DNA of 64,000 nt, taken from the NCBI GenBank assembly GCA_963662155.1, contig OY759268.1:57143469-57207468 (forward strand), in the 5' to 3' direction. The notes beneath the pieces are model-generated. The model did no database searches. It was not told where the DNA came from and saw only the letters and a program-made list of their open reading frames with translations. This document shows, piece by piece, positions 1 through 24,395 of the stretch; the first letter of the stretch is position 1, and each line of letters opens with the position of its first letter. Position numbers and translations under genes: made by a program. Source of the stretch: Lamellibrachia columna (taxonomy: Eukaryota > Annelida > Polychaeta > Sabellida > Siboglinidae).

Positions 1-16
1 ACATCGCACATATCAT

Positions 17-699
17 TTATGTACAAGATAAATAGTAATGGGTCAATGATTGATCCTTGTGGGACTCCACACTTCATTTCCTTGAATTCTGAGTTACTAC
101 TATTGTAGCATATATATTGTCTACGGTTGGATAAATCACTTTTTATCCATTCCACAGCTAAACCCCTTACCCCATAGCATTGCAATTTACTTAGCACTAT
201 GTTGTGGTCAACGTTGTCGAAAGCTTTTTTTAGATCGATAAAGACACCAATCGTAGTTTGGGATTGATCCATTGCAGAAGTAACCTTTTCGACAAATTCA
301 GTTCGAGCTAGTGAGGTCGAATGATTACTTCTGAGGCCATACTGCCCGTCTGACAGTATGTGTTGTGCTTCAATGAAAGATGTTAGTCTTTTGTTAAATA
401 TGTGTTCAAGTATTTTTTGAAAATAAGGATAAAAGAGATATAGGTATATAATTAGAAAATTAAAAACGATCACCTGACTAAAATACAGGAATGATATTTG
501 CCAATTTCATATAATTTGGAAATGATCCGCAGATCAATGATCTGTTAAAAATGTGGGCTAGCAGTTTTGCAATTTGCTTTACTATATGCTTAACTGTTTT
601 CATGCTGATCTCATCGTGTCTGTGTGAAGTTTTACTTTTGCACCCAGACACAATGTCAAGTATTCTTGCTCAATAACTGGGTGTATATACATTGACTGT
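17..699 (-). repeat. Second copy of a LINE RT fragment (direct repeat)
   Basis: This stretch matches 1217-1899 base for base as far as I can see by eye, at an offset of exactly 1200 bp. It encodes, on the minus strand, the same reverse-transcriptase segment (fingers to palm, ending near a VPQGS motif). In LINE orientation it lies downstream of the LINE C-terminus at 720-1190, so the order is RT, C-terminus, RT again. Flanks differ on both sides (before 17 versus 1217, after 699 versus 1899). It is either a very recent local duplication or an assembly artefact. Confidence 0.85.
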
Positions 700-719
700 T
701 CACTTATAAACTTATTACA

Positions 720-1190
720 GTGGTACTTTCAATTAAAAGTTTATAAACATGCTTTAAGTAATGACAACTTGAATGTTTTTTTAAATTGTGTTAAACTTGG
801 TAGCTGAGTTATTTTATTTGCTAAACTGTTCCACGTATTTATACCTTTGACAGTGAGTGACAGTGGTCTGAGGGTGGTGTTTTTTTTTTTTAATATTAAA
901 CAGTTTGCTTCGTCTGTTACCATACATGTGTATAACTTCGGTTGGTTTAAAGATTGCTTGAACCCGATCATTTAAAAATTTATTATTTGCTTTATAGAGT
1001 ATAATCATAGTCTTGTATGTAACTAATTCATGAAGTTTAAGTATTTTTGAGCTGTGAAAAAATACAGATGTATGATCATGGTAATTAAGGTTATAAATAT
1101 TTTTTTATGTAACACAAATAGTTTCATGAGTCTGGAATGATACGTACTTCCACATATCTCACAGCAATATGACATATGTGGTTCAACAAG
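720..1190 (-). pseudogene. LINE-A C-terminal tail
   Basis: The minus strand encodes pieces of the usual post-RT tail of Jockey/CR1-like LINEs in two or three frames: an HSSKILKLHELVTYKT-like stretch near 1030, YKANNKFLNDRV near 990, then a TWNSLANKITQLPSL motif followed by FKKTFKLSLL near 740-830. That WNSLP...SLxxFKxxLK pattern is a hallmark of this tail. Frame changes show it is not functional. It abuts the RT segment without the expected thumb and catalytic region in between. Confidence 0.75.
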
Positions 1191-1216
1191 TTATTGATAT
1201 AATATGTGTAATATAT

Positions 1217-1899
1217 TTATGTACAAGATAAATAGTAATGGGTCAATGATTGATCCTTGTGGGACTCCACACTTCATTTCCTTGAATTCTGAGTTACTAC
1301 TATTGTAGCATATATATTGTCTACGGTTGGATAAATCACTTTTTATCCATTCCACAGCTAAACCCCTTACCCCATAGCATTGCAATTTACTTAGCACTAT
1401 GTTGTGGTCAACGTTGTCGAAAGCTTTTTTTAGATCGATAAAGACACCAATCGTAGTTTGGGATTGATCCATTGCAGAAGTAACCTTTTCGACAAATTCA
1501 GTTCGAGCTAGTGAGGTCGAATGATTACTTCTGAGGCCATACTGCCCGTCTGACAGTATGTGTTGTGCTTCAATGAAAGATGTTAGTCTTTTGTTAAATA
1601 TGTGTTCAAGTATTTTTTGAAAATAAGGATAAAAGAGATATAGGTATATAATTAGAAAATTAAAAACGATCACCTGACTAAAATACAGGAATGATATTTG
1701 CCAATTTCATATAATTTGGAAATGATCCGCAGATCAATGATCTGTTAAAAATGTGGGCTAGCAGTTTTGCAATTTGCTTTACTATATGCTTAACTGTTTT
1801 CATGCTGATCTCATCGTGTCTGTGTGAAGTTTTACTTTTGCACCCAGACACAATGTCAAGTATTCTTGCTCAATAACTGGGTGTATATACATTGACTGT
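1217..1899 (-). pseudogene. LINE-A reverse transcriptase fragment
   Basis: The minus strand encodes RT motifs in order: an NYIPISLLSLFSK block (usual form NYRPISLL) around 1640, shifted by one base into KILEHIFNKRL; then DGQYGLRSNHST (usual form QFGFRKNHST), VFIDLKKAFDNVDH with the first catalytic Asp region, and CGVPQGSIIDPLLF near 1230. The YADD box, which should follow within about 60 residues, is absent because the segment ends at 1217. The same fragment recurs at 17-699. Confidence 0.85.
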
Positions 1900-2272
1900 G
1901 ATACATTACTTTTTACGAAGTCAGTGGGCTTTGTTCTCGGGCAGGGTTCTATAACGCTTGATAAATGTGTACCTATTTCAACAAAGAATTTGTTGAAATG
2001 GTTAGCTATTTATTTACTTTCTAATACTACTCGATTTTCACCAACACGAAATTCGTTGGAATATTGTTTTTCACATTTTCTTTTACATATTATGTTGTTA
2101 AGAATTGTCCAAGTATGTCTTGTATTAGTTTTGCAATCTTCAAGTTTTTTCCTGTAATAGTTCTTCTTTTCTAGACGTAAGAGTTTTGTTTACTTGTTTT
2201 TGTACTTTTTGTACCGACTTTCTGTTAATTCTGACCTATCTTTTAGAAACGCTAAGTACAGGTTATTTTTCT

Positions 2273-2760
2273 TTATGAAGGCATGTTTAACCCTCTTGTT
2301 AACCAAGGTTTGTCATTATGTTTTGTTTTTCCTGTATACGTGGTTATTTTGACAGGACAGGCATCGTTGTAAGTATTACTTAGTACTTGCATAAAGCGCG
2401 AGAATGCTAAATTAGGGTTTGACTCGTTCATTACAATTTCCCAGTTTATATAATTTTGGTCGTGATCAAATATGTTTAACGATTCTTCATCTAATTTTCT
2501 TTTATGCTTAATCTTTGGATCTTCATGATTAACCACATTAGTGTTGTTGTCACACAGAACGAAAATTGGCATATAGTCTGTAGCATCGCTTAGAACAATG
2601 CCGCACACTTTGTTTCTACACAGCTCAGAACAGAAAATGTTATCTATTATAGTAGCACTCGTGCCTGTTATTCGTGTTGGCCTCGTGATTAAGGGATATA
2701 ACTCAGAGCTAAACATTTAATCAAGGAAATATTTTGTTTCAGCTCGCTCTTCGCAGTGCA

Positions 2761-2839
<79 letters not shown>

Positions 2840-3505
2840 AATCACCACATATGTATATAATTTCACTGGTGAAATGTCCCAGTATGAATAAGAGATTGTC
2901 ATTAAATTTGCTGATGCTGGTATTCGGCGCTCTATACATGCAACCGACATTGATTTTTCGTGTTTACTAATCTGTAACTCGATAAAGATGCTTTCAAAAC
3001 AGTCATTATCCACATATGAAAAGTTCCTTAGACAAATATCAGAAGATTGACAATTGTTAAGCAGAGATTCACACACATAAATGGCAACACAACCACCTTG
3101 CATGTTTTTTTTGGAATTATAGTACAGTGTGTAACCTGAACATGCGACTCCATTGCAGGTTACTTCATTTCCATCCCAATTGTTCTCATTAAGCCAAATT
3201 TCTGATATTGCAATGATTTGAAATGTATACTCCATACTTCGGCTAGTATCCTTTATCTTCGACAAATTTGCTTTTCGACTCCGCGCATTAAAGAGTATAA
3301 CACTCAGTTTGTATGGCCGGTTGTTGCTAGCGCTGCTAAAATTGGTTGAAAATTGTGCTGAGGTGTAATATCTGCAGTGTGTAGGCAAATCATGATACAA
3401 CAAACATTCAGTATCTATTTCGTTTTCATAACAGTGTTCGTTGTAATCAAGCTTTTTATCATATGTAAGTGTTAACCCGTCGTTTTGTTGGTTACCTGAT
3501 ACCAT
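2273..3505 (-). pseudogene. LINE-A endonuclease (AP/EEP type), interrupted
   Basis: Minus-strand translation shows the exonuclease-endonuclease-phosphatase fold used by LINEs to nick target DNA: SVILFNARS near 3300, a SEIWL motif (the catalytic Glu of the TETWL box) near 3200, GGCVAIYV near 3090, YRAPN near 2930, a GDYN motif (usually GDFN) near 2850, and SDATDYMPIF near 2580, where the usual catalytic His of SDHxP is Tyr. A KPWLTRGL motif near 2300 marks the start of the linker to RT. The frame is broken around an (AT)n tract at 2759-2837, just after the GDYN box. Confidence 0.8.
2759..2837. repeat. (AT)n microsatellite in LINE-A endonuclease
   Basis: About 80 bp of nearly pure AT dinucleotides, with one TTT interruption near 2780, lying inside the endonuclease coding region right after the GDYN motif. 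It displaces the reading frame. Confidence 0.95.
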
Positions 3506-3559
3506 AGTTAAATGAAGAGATCACAACAAGATTTGGCAAGATATTGCACATGTATTTAG

Positions 3560-4309
3560 TTATCTAATCACGGTTTGCGACATCGTGCCGTTCATTACCA
3601 CCAGTTTGTCAAATTTCAAATACGCGATTTTCCCCTCTTCCCGGGCCTTCATAATTTTGGGCAACAGTTCTTTTCGCCTCGCCATGACCCTCTGTGCGTA
3701 ATCTTCATTCACACAGATGCCTCGAGGCCGATTCTTCTTCGCCGCCTGTAGCACCAGCTCGCGCGCTCTCGATGTTGATGGCGTGCACTTGTGCTTCTGG
3801 AAGTTCTAGGGCTGTTGTCATTGCCCTGCGTACGTTCTTCTCCGTCTGCTTCCACGTCTCGCTATCGACTTCAGAAAGGCCGTCAAACCGCAGATTGCAG
3901 CGTCTTGAATGGTTTTCTTGTGGTAGTCGATCGAGAGTTCCATTTTCTTTATCGTGTCTTCGAAATCGAGCATCTTTTTTGACAGGTCGTCGTTGTTTTC
4001 CTTGGACTGATTTACTTTCAGTTCCTCGACTTGAATATGTGTGTACTGAAGGCTGATCCGGAGTTATGTCAATGCCGTGGTTGTCTCGCGCATGAAACAG
4101 TCCACCCTCCGGTTTATCTCGTCGACCGCGCTTTGCAAACATGCTTGGTACGCGTTTTGTTGCACTGTTAGTAGCTTCTCGACGAGCGCAACATGAATAG
4201 AATTATTGTTCCCGTCGACGTTTGTTTCAAGGTGTGTGTCGTCAGTAGGGGCCGTGGTTGCGCCACCTACACTGGCTCCACCCTTGGGCTGCTTAGTCTT
4301 AGGCATCAC
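3560..4309 (-). pseudogene. LINE-A ORF1 (L1 ORF1p-like RNA-binding protein), frameshifted
   Basis: Three overlapping minus-strand frames give one protein. The N-terminus (4309-4064) starts MMPKTKQPKGG and has a helical stretch rich in Leu/Gln/Ala, likely the coiled-coil trimerisation region. The middle (about 4060-3705) contains RRCNLRFDGLSEVDSETW, resembling the RRM-like domain of L1 ORF1p. The C-terminus (3754-3560) holds GICVNEDYAQRVMARRKELL and KIAYLKFDKLVV, the C-terminal nucleic-acid-binding domain. Two frameshifts (near 4070 and 3750) break it. Role by family: binds LINE RNA and acts as a chaperone. Confidence 0.75.
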
Positions 4310-4650
4310 GGTTTGGTTGTGTCACCCTGAGAGTGTCACACACTCAGCCGCAAACACTGTTGTTACCGTTAACACACTTGTGTTAATACCACTTCAATGG
4401 CTATTGTTCCTTGTCAGTGCGTCGATGTGAATCAATGACTTTGTGTCAGCGGGGATAGATTTTCCAGCGCTATACTGTCGAGATGGGCGATATTTCCAGC
4501 AAGTAGCAAAGTGTCCGAAATAAATACTCGTTTTTCACGTGTTTGGCGGTAGAATCTGCTAGTTTCTTCACTGAAGTGAAGGTTCAATTATTCCTCTGCG
4601 CACAGGTCAATCATCTTTCGACCGCCGATGTAGAACCGGGCAAAATAAAA

Positions 4651-5741
4651 AAAAATTCGGAGCTCGTAATACATAAGCTACCAAATGTAACACGGCAATC
4701 TTAACTCGGCATATGTTTTATCTTTGTCTGCCCAATATTCATTGGTAACTATTATATGAAGAACAATATCTTCGATCACGATGTGTTTGTTAAGCCCCTG
4801 GAATTGCAGCCGTACACTTGCAATTACGCTAATGTTGAGTTGCTAAAGGTTGATACGTCTGTTGACAGCCTCGCCTGATAGGTCGGTGAGCGCATTAATT
4901 TTTTTGTTGCAATAGTGTAATGCCATCACATGCAATGCTGGTGATATATCACGTTTAAGTTGATAAATACAATATTGCAATGATATTATATCGATCGCTT
5001 TGTGGCACAACTCCGACGGGAGAACGAACGACACATCAATTAAGTTGATGAAACGACTATATATGTCTCTACACAGACAAAACTGTAGAAGTGATATCGT
5101 TGTATAGTGCACGGATATAATAATAATTTAAAGCCCACCAACACACAACGATCTTCACAGAAAATGAATCTCCGCTTTGTAAGGAAACATGATTACTGCA
5201 GTGTAACGCCGTGAATGTTTTTTATTAGGCCCAAATACATATCACTAAACAAGTGAGTACGTACATACAAGTATAATTAAAGCATCAATATAACACAACT
5301 ATCAAATAATGGGCCATTATACTCCCATTATGGCTAAGGAATATCCGCTCTCATAAGAGCTACCTTATGTACAATTAAGTACAACTTAAAGAATATACAA
5401 ATGATAACATAATATAACGATACAAATAATGAAACATTATAAGGTATATACAGAACAAAACATTACAAAATAAATGACTTGGTATGGCTGGTTCATTGTC
5501 CAAGGCGGAGTTATTACATAATCATTCTCGTTAGCATATATAAGAGTTTCTCATATTAAATAGCGATATAAAAGTTTTTTACATTCCATTCCATAACATT
5601 CCATTTGTGATACGGTCATCCAAGTAGGATCGATTACATACTGGATGGTCGCAATGATGAAACACATAGGTTTCTGGCGCCGTCCACACTCAGTTGTCCC
5701 CACTCCGTTTATTTTGTGACAAAGTGTACTTTCTTGTCGTT
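4651..5741. other. Non-coding stretch upstream of the DEG/ENaC gene
   Basis: No protein family was recognised on either strand. The segment 5212-5560 is very A/T-rich and looks like an old 3' UTR or transposon tail. An 89-codon minus-strand open frame at 4843-5112 has no motif I recognise and is probably chance. The promoter of the channel gene should lie in the last few hundred bases, but no clear TATA box or initiator could be assigned. Confidence 0.4.
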
Positions 5742-19689
<13,948 letters not shown>

Positions 19690-20660
19690 TTCCAGATCAT
19701 GTCGAAACAATCGACGGCGCAGGGGCGAGTCACGAAGCCTGATAAGAGCGCTCCAGGCGGTACGCCTGATGAACAAGCGCCGGCGGTCCGTACTCCTGAC
19801 GCACCCAATATGTAGGATCTCCTGTTCACCATGTTGACGAGAAATGTGAAGCCTTGCGCAGAGAGCAGTCAGCTCATACCACAGCTGGCCCATCTTCACA
19901 GCCAGACGAACAGCCCAATGAAGGTCGACTAGCCTAGCCTTTGAGTCGTCATCGCGCAGCGAAACGAGGACGCAGCTCGCCATCACTCGACCGAGTGGTC
20001 AACTTATCTGACTCTGAGTGCACGGACAGCGACTCTCCGGCCGTGGAGATTGAAATGCGTACCCACGGGAAGACTTCAACATCAGGTAATACCGCTTCTG
20101 ACATGAGTTGGGCTTAGTTAGACGACGAAGTAACAGACAAACTCAGACAGCGCATATATAGCAACGAGTACTTTCCCATGCGCATTCTGCGCACAGATTA
20201 TGATCTTGACCCACAGGAGGATCCGGTCGCTTTCACATTAGGCGTAAAACGGGCAGTCATCCCTGTCGATCAAATTGGTGAATGGCTGCATCTCTTTATG
20301 ACTTATGCAACCATCAGCGCCGAAAGGTATGCCGAGGAGGGCAGCCAGTTGATAACTTACATGGATCACATCCTGACCACGCACGCACAGAAGGGGCCCC
20401 GGGTGTGGTTGGAATATGATTACCGTTTCCGTGTGAGGAGGGAGAGGACGGATACTCCTTGGAATCACTATAACTACCCCCTCTACTCCAGCGTTAAAGC
20501 AAAGTGTAAGGCAAAAGCAGCAAACACATCTGTCTCATCCCAGTCCTTTCGTGAATATGCTTCCGGAAGCACCCTTAACAAGGGGAAATATCAAAGGCCA
20601 GATTGCCGATACATACATGGATGTTCCTTCTGCAACTTACAAGATGCATTTCGCATAATT
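19690..20660 (+). pseudogene. DIRS Gag-like protein
   Basis: A likely start near 19699 opens MSKQSTAQGRV but is soon broken by stops and frame changes. From about 20120 a long frame reads VTDKLRQRIYSNEYFPM, then WLHLFMTYATISAERYAEEG, WLEYDYRFRVRRERTDTPW and finally NKGKYQRPDCRYIHGCSFCN. The WLxYDYxFR...PW block and a C-terminal C...H.C..C zinc-binding motif are typical of DIRS Gag. Predicted role: nucleocapsid-like RNA packaging. Confidence 0.75.
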
Positions 20661-21470
20661 CCTGTCTCCCCCTTGATTACAGATTGTTTGGTTTCAAGTG
20701 TCAGGGACTGGAATATTTGGAGTCGTTGCCGATGGGATGTAGTCATGCATTCCAATTGGTTGAGCTACTTCCACAGGCCCTACAATAGATATGTAGTCAT
20801 GCATTCCAATTGGTTGAGCTACTTCCACAGGCCCCACAATGGATATGTAGTCATTCATTCCAATTGGTTGAGCTACTTCCACAGGCCCCACAATGGATAT
20901 GTAGTCATTCATTCCAATTGGTTGAGCTACTTCCACAGGCCCTACAATGGATATGTAGTCATTCATTCCAATTGGTTGAGCTACTTCCACAGGCCCTACA
21001 ATGGATATGTAGTCATGCATTCCAATTGGTTGAGCTACTTCCACAGGCCCTACAATGGATATGTAGTCATGCATTCCAATTGGTTGAGCTACTTTCACAG
21101 GCCCTACAATGGATATGCCAGCATAAGTTTAACTTTTCCAGCATGAGCCATATCCTTGACGATTTGTTTGGGCAAAACAGCCTGAATGTCATTCCAACCT
21201 GTCCCGCCTTTTTATGCTGAGCAAAATGATTAACTTACCTATAAAGCAGGCTAAAACAGTGTTACCTGTCACAAAGGTCACACTCCATGGGATTGAAGTT
21301 AACACCTTAAATCAAACACTCGCATTACCGCTGGAGAAGGTGGTATCGCTACATCAGAAACCAATGAGCCAAGCTAAAAGGAAGAAAGTCACCTTAAGAG
21401 AGCTACAATCATTGATCGGCTCCCTTAATGTTGCATGTCGTCCGTAGCTCCAGGTCGCGCATTCTTCAGG
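20625..21470 (+). pseudogene. DIRS reverse transcriptase, fragmentary
   Basis: LQDAFRIIPVSP (near 20634, the motif with the first catalytic Asp) continues after a one-base shift as LDYRLFGFKCQGLEYLESLP and MGCSHAF (near 20730). The family form is DIQDAFRIIPVSPxDYxLFGFxWxG...LPMGCS. The normal continuation to the YxDD box is absent; seven 54-bp tandem units replace it (20738-21115). The C-terminal part reappears at 21214-21447 as KVTLHGIEVNTLNQTLALP and LRELQSLIGSLNVACR, then VAPGRAFFRRHID. The catalytic centre is lost. Confidence 0.8.
20738..21115. repeat. 54-bp in-frame tandem repeat in DIRS RT
   Basis: Seven units of exactly 54 bp (18 codons) start at 20738, 20792, 20846, 20900, 20954, 21008 and 21062. 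In the RT frame each reads ICSHAFQLVELLPQALQW with Ala/Ser and Leu/Pro variants. The unit derives from the MGCS...LQW segment of DIRS RT. The first unit has a TAG at its end. Units are nearly identical. Confidence 0.95.
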
Positions 21471-22190
21471 CGCCACATTGACGAGGCCAATCACCGTATC
21501 CGTTTGACGCGTGAGGCTCGAAAGGACATTTCAGCATGGTTTGGATTTCTGCAGAATTGTAACAGTCAATTGTCGTTTTTAGCTACTAACTGGACATCAT
21601 CAGATGTGCTGTCTCTTACAATAGATGCAAGTGGTTTTGCATTCGGAGCTGTCATGGGTGACTCTTGGTTTCAGGGACATTTCCCCCCGGGACTCCAAAC
21701 ACATTTCCCCCCTGGGACTCCAAACACATTTCCCCCGGGACTCCAAACACATTTCCCCATCTGGGACTCCAAACACATTTCCCCATCTGGGACTCCAAAC
21801 ACATTCCCCCCCTGGGACTCCAAACACATTTCCCCCCTGGGACTCCAAACACATTCCCCCTGGGACTCCAAACACATTTCCCCCCTGGGACTCCAAACAT
21901 ATTTCCATTAGAGATCTTACCAATTGTACTGACTGTCAGGCGATGGGGACCAGTGTCGATTAATCAACGGGTTTTGTTCTTTTCAGACAAAACAGCCGTG
22001 GGGGCGGTGACAAATAGGCAAAATGCCAGGGACCCACTACTGATGTGTTTAGTTCGCCAACTCGTGGTTGCGTGTCTTTCTTATAACATATGTTTCCGCG
22101 CCAAGCACATCCCTGGAAAGTCCACTGTTGTTGCGGATTTTATCTCACGGTTGCAGGTCGAACGCGTATGTCTCGTTCAGCCCGGCCTGT
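21435..22190 (+). pseudogene. DIRS RNase H domain, split by repeats
   Basis: HIRLTREARKDI-like residues (near 21490), then LTIDASGFAFGAVMGDSWFQ (near 21615; the Asp of DASG is the first RNase H catalytic residue). After a repeat block it resumes as LEILPIVLTVRRWGP, FFSDKTAVGAV (DNTAVV-like box, Asp kept), RDPLLMCLVRQLV and AKHIPGKSTVVADFISRL (final Asp kept). This is the DIRS RNase H pattern. The insert of 23-24-bp repeats displaces about 75 residues after WFQG. Confidence 0.82.
21680..21903. repeat. 23-24-bp tandem repeat in DIRS RNase H
   Basis: About nine units of GGGACTCCAAACACATTTCC plus a variable C-run (CCCC to CCCCCCT). C-run length varies from unit to unit, so the frame drifts. The block lies directly after the WFQG codons and seems to have grown from that spot. 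Confidence 0.95.
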
Positions 22191-22199
22191 AATTCCTAT

Positions 22200-22781
22200 T
22201 CAGTGGCTACCCTGGCACGCAACGCCCTGATTACCATGGAGACTTCCCTTGCACTGAAATGTGCTCACAGTTACGAGGCTAACTGGAACAGGTTTGCAGC
22301 ATTTTTGTCAACACTAGATAGAAAGCGGCACTACTTGCCCGGCTCCCCAAACACAATAATAATTGTTGTGCAGTATCTCAAGGAGGAAGGTAAAGCACCC
22401 AGTACCATTAGGACCTATCTGTCGATCATTGCAGAAAGGCACAAAGCTTGTCTCTACCCTGTCACCACAGCGGATTATTTGTTCTAAAGACTGTTAAGGG
22501 AGTGGTGCATTCACGTCCTCACGTTGACCAGCGCCAACCTACTTCCTCATATGTAAGGCCCACTTTTTTCGCTATGCTAATTAGTTGCCAGTTAAAAAAA
22601 AACTACATTTGGTAAGTACTTAATGGCAATCATTGCTCGCACCGAGTTAACAAACAAGAAAATATCCCCTCATTGTTTTAGAATAGGAGCAGCCACATGG
22701 GCAGTAATGTCAGGTTTCTCTTCCGAACAAATTAAGACCACGGGACGCTGGCATTCTGACTGCTACCAGAAATATATCTGA
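22200..22781 (+). pseudogene. DIRS tyrosine recombinase, truncated inside
   Basis: The N-terminal core-binding domain reads ALKCAHSYEANWNRFAAFL and VVQYLKEEGKAPSTIRTYLS (22250-22430). A one-base shift leads to VLKTVKGVVHSRPHVDQR. After a gap with stops (about 22550-22650), the C-terminal catalytic part returns: PHCFRIGAATWAVMSGFSSE, then IKTTGRWHSDCYQKYI and a stop (about 22780). The HxxR box and the nucleophile-region Tyr are present; the first catalytic Arg region is deleted. Known role: integrates DIRS DNA circles. Confidence 0.82.
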
Positions 22782-22983
22782 GTGGAATCAATCTCTAGCA
22801 CGATATCCACATAAAGCCACCGATTACACCCGGTTACATACAGATACTGCCCCCGACTGTTTCTGTTTCATATCGACCACCATACACAGCCAGCCCCTGA
22901 CGCCTGCATTGATGATCGCTCCATCGAATGGCCACAGCGGGACGACCGCAAAAACGTGGTGATCGCAACGTGACGGGAGACAA

Positions 22984-23114
22984 CAACGGGACGTGCAGTG
23001 TTGAGAACCACTACGGGACGTGCAGTGATGAGCACAACTACGGGACGTGCAGTGATGAGCACAAATACGGGTCGTGCAGTGATGAGCACAACTACGGGTC
23101 GTGCAGTGATGATC
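22984..23114. repeat. 27-bp tandem repeat
   Basis: About five units of a 27-bp motif containing CTACGGGACGTGCAGTGATG with A/T variants (GGGACG or GGGTCG). Nearby 23114-23240 holds looser versions around GTGATGAACGTGAC. 27 bp is nine codons, but no meaningful protein is seen. Confidence 0.9.
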
Positions 23115-23339
23115 GCTACAACTTGACTTGCCAGTAATGAACGTGACGTGTAGTGATAATCGCGACAATGTGATCCGGTAGTGATGAACATTACGCAGCA
23201 GTGATGAACGTGACCCGGCATTGACGAGTGCAACAACGTGTCGGTGACGATGGCAACTTGTCTTGACATTTATTCGCTCCCTCAGAGGCAGCAACTTGAA
23301 CTTCGGCACAGCATAGTAGGCCGACCAAAACAGTTGATA

Positions 23340-23580
23340 GAGGGATGGTCGTGAGGCGACTTATCTGTCAACGGAAGAAAGGTAGTAAGGCAACTCACCT
23401 TCTGTTGGCAGAGGGGGGAGTCGTGAGGCGACTTATCTCTCTGTCGGCGGAGGGTGGGTAGCTAGGTAAATTACCTTCTGTTGGTAAAGGAACGGTTGTG
23501 AGGCGACTTATCCATATGTTGGCAAATGGTCGGTTGTAGTCAGGAATGACCTGACCTACTGTTCCAGCCAGTTCAGCATA
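23340..23580. repeat. ~77-bp tandem repeat, three diverged units
   Basis: GTGAGGCGACTTATC recurs at about 23351, 23422 and 23499, each followed by a TGTTGGCA/G-like segment. Probably part of the 3' region of the DIRS element. Confidence 0.75.
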
Positions 23581-23589
23581 CATTATTAC

Positions 23590-24390
23590 TTTGTGGTTGA
23601 AAAACCAATTTGGGGGTTTAATTGGGCTGTGCCCATAAATTCATTTGAATGTTAACCAAAACCACTACAATATTTGGTATAGAGTATCGCCAGTATTGAT
23701 TCTCCTTTTGTTCTGGCTTTGGCCAATAAGCGTGCAGCCCTTTAGCGGGGGATGGGGGTCCCAATATGCAAACAAATAGGGCCTGGGGGATTACTTACCC
23801 CGCTTTTGTGTGTAGTGAATTTTAAATAGTATAGCTGTAGTTGATACTGTGCTTGTGCATTCTTAATTAAGTATGTTTTTCCCTTGTAAATTGTTATGTT
23901 GGAACATCATATAACAGCGACAAGGGTTTTGGTGACACTTTTATGGCTAAGATGTAACAGTTTGTTTTCTACACTGATGTAGTTATCGAGACTATTTATT
24001 TCTGACTGTGCACCCTATGCTGGAGGCATTTTACATTTAATGCGGTGTGCCCAGTGGCAATTACGTTGAAATACCACCTCCAAATAAATTGGGCGAATTG
24101 CCCATTTTCAACCTACATAGGAGTTGGGTTTTTTCCACACAAACCAAGAAAGGTTTGCACGTCCCCGGTATTAAACAAATACACCGGGGATTCATAAGTA
24201 ATGGAACTGCGTAGGCAGACGAAAAATCATACACGAAACAACGCTGATTTTACGTAGTCCAGATGGTACTAAGGACTACCCTCTTAGAATTTATATGACT
24301 TTTAGTGGATGTGTAGCATGACTTGACTAATATGAGTGAAACAAAGAAGGAAGATAACATCAGGAAAAAGACAGTGAAAAAGACAAGAGC
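23590..24390. other. Unassigned, possible DIRS 3' terminal region
   Basis: No coding potential. It contains G/C runs (GGGGGATGGGGGTCCC near 23750; ACACCGGGGATTC near 24190) unlike the AT-rich surroundings. It could be the terminal repeat and internal complementary region of the DIRS element, but no matching 5' copy was found. Confidence 0.3.
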
Positions 24391-24395
24391 AAAGG

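Larger units (their letters stand above)
700..4650 (-). mobile_element. LINE-A: decayed non-LTR retrotransposon with ORF1, endonuclease, RT
   Basis: Reading the minus strand from 4650 down: a presumed 5' UTR, ORF1 (4309-3560), an AP-type endonuclease (3505-2273), a linker with many stops (2272-1900), an RT segment (1899-1217), then the LINE C-terminal tail (1190-720). Every ORF is broken by frameshifts, and a long (AT)n lies inside the endonuclease. The RT stops just after the VPQGS-PLLF region, so the YADD/FADD catalytic block is deleted between 1217 and about 1190. The layout fits the Jockey/CR1/L2 group; the exact clade was not resolved. Both outer boundaries are approximate. Confidence 0.8.
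19690..22781 (+). mobile_element. DIRS-like tyrosine-recombinase retroelement, degraded
   Basis: Plus-strand order is Gag, RT, RNase H, tyrosine recombinase, which is the DIRS order (no integrase or protease). Each part matches the DIRS group: Gag with a C-terminal Cys/His motif, RT with DAFRIIPVSP and LPMGCS, RNase H with HIPGKSTVVADFISRL, and YR with HCFR and a terminal CYQKYI. Frameshifts, stops and internal tandem expansions disable it. Terminal repeats and the internal complementary region were not identified; 23590-24200 may hold its 3' end. Confidence 0.85.

Noticed and set aside
4843..5112. 89-codon minus-strand open frame
   Set aside because: No domain, no repeat copy and no splice context; length is within chance for this region.
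22824..23309. Minus-strand open frames with ITARPVVVLITARPV-type repeats
   Set aside because: Produced by the 27-bp repeat, which is nine codons; no protein family matches.
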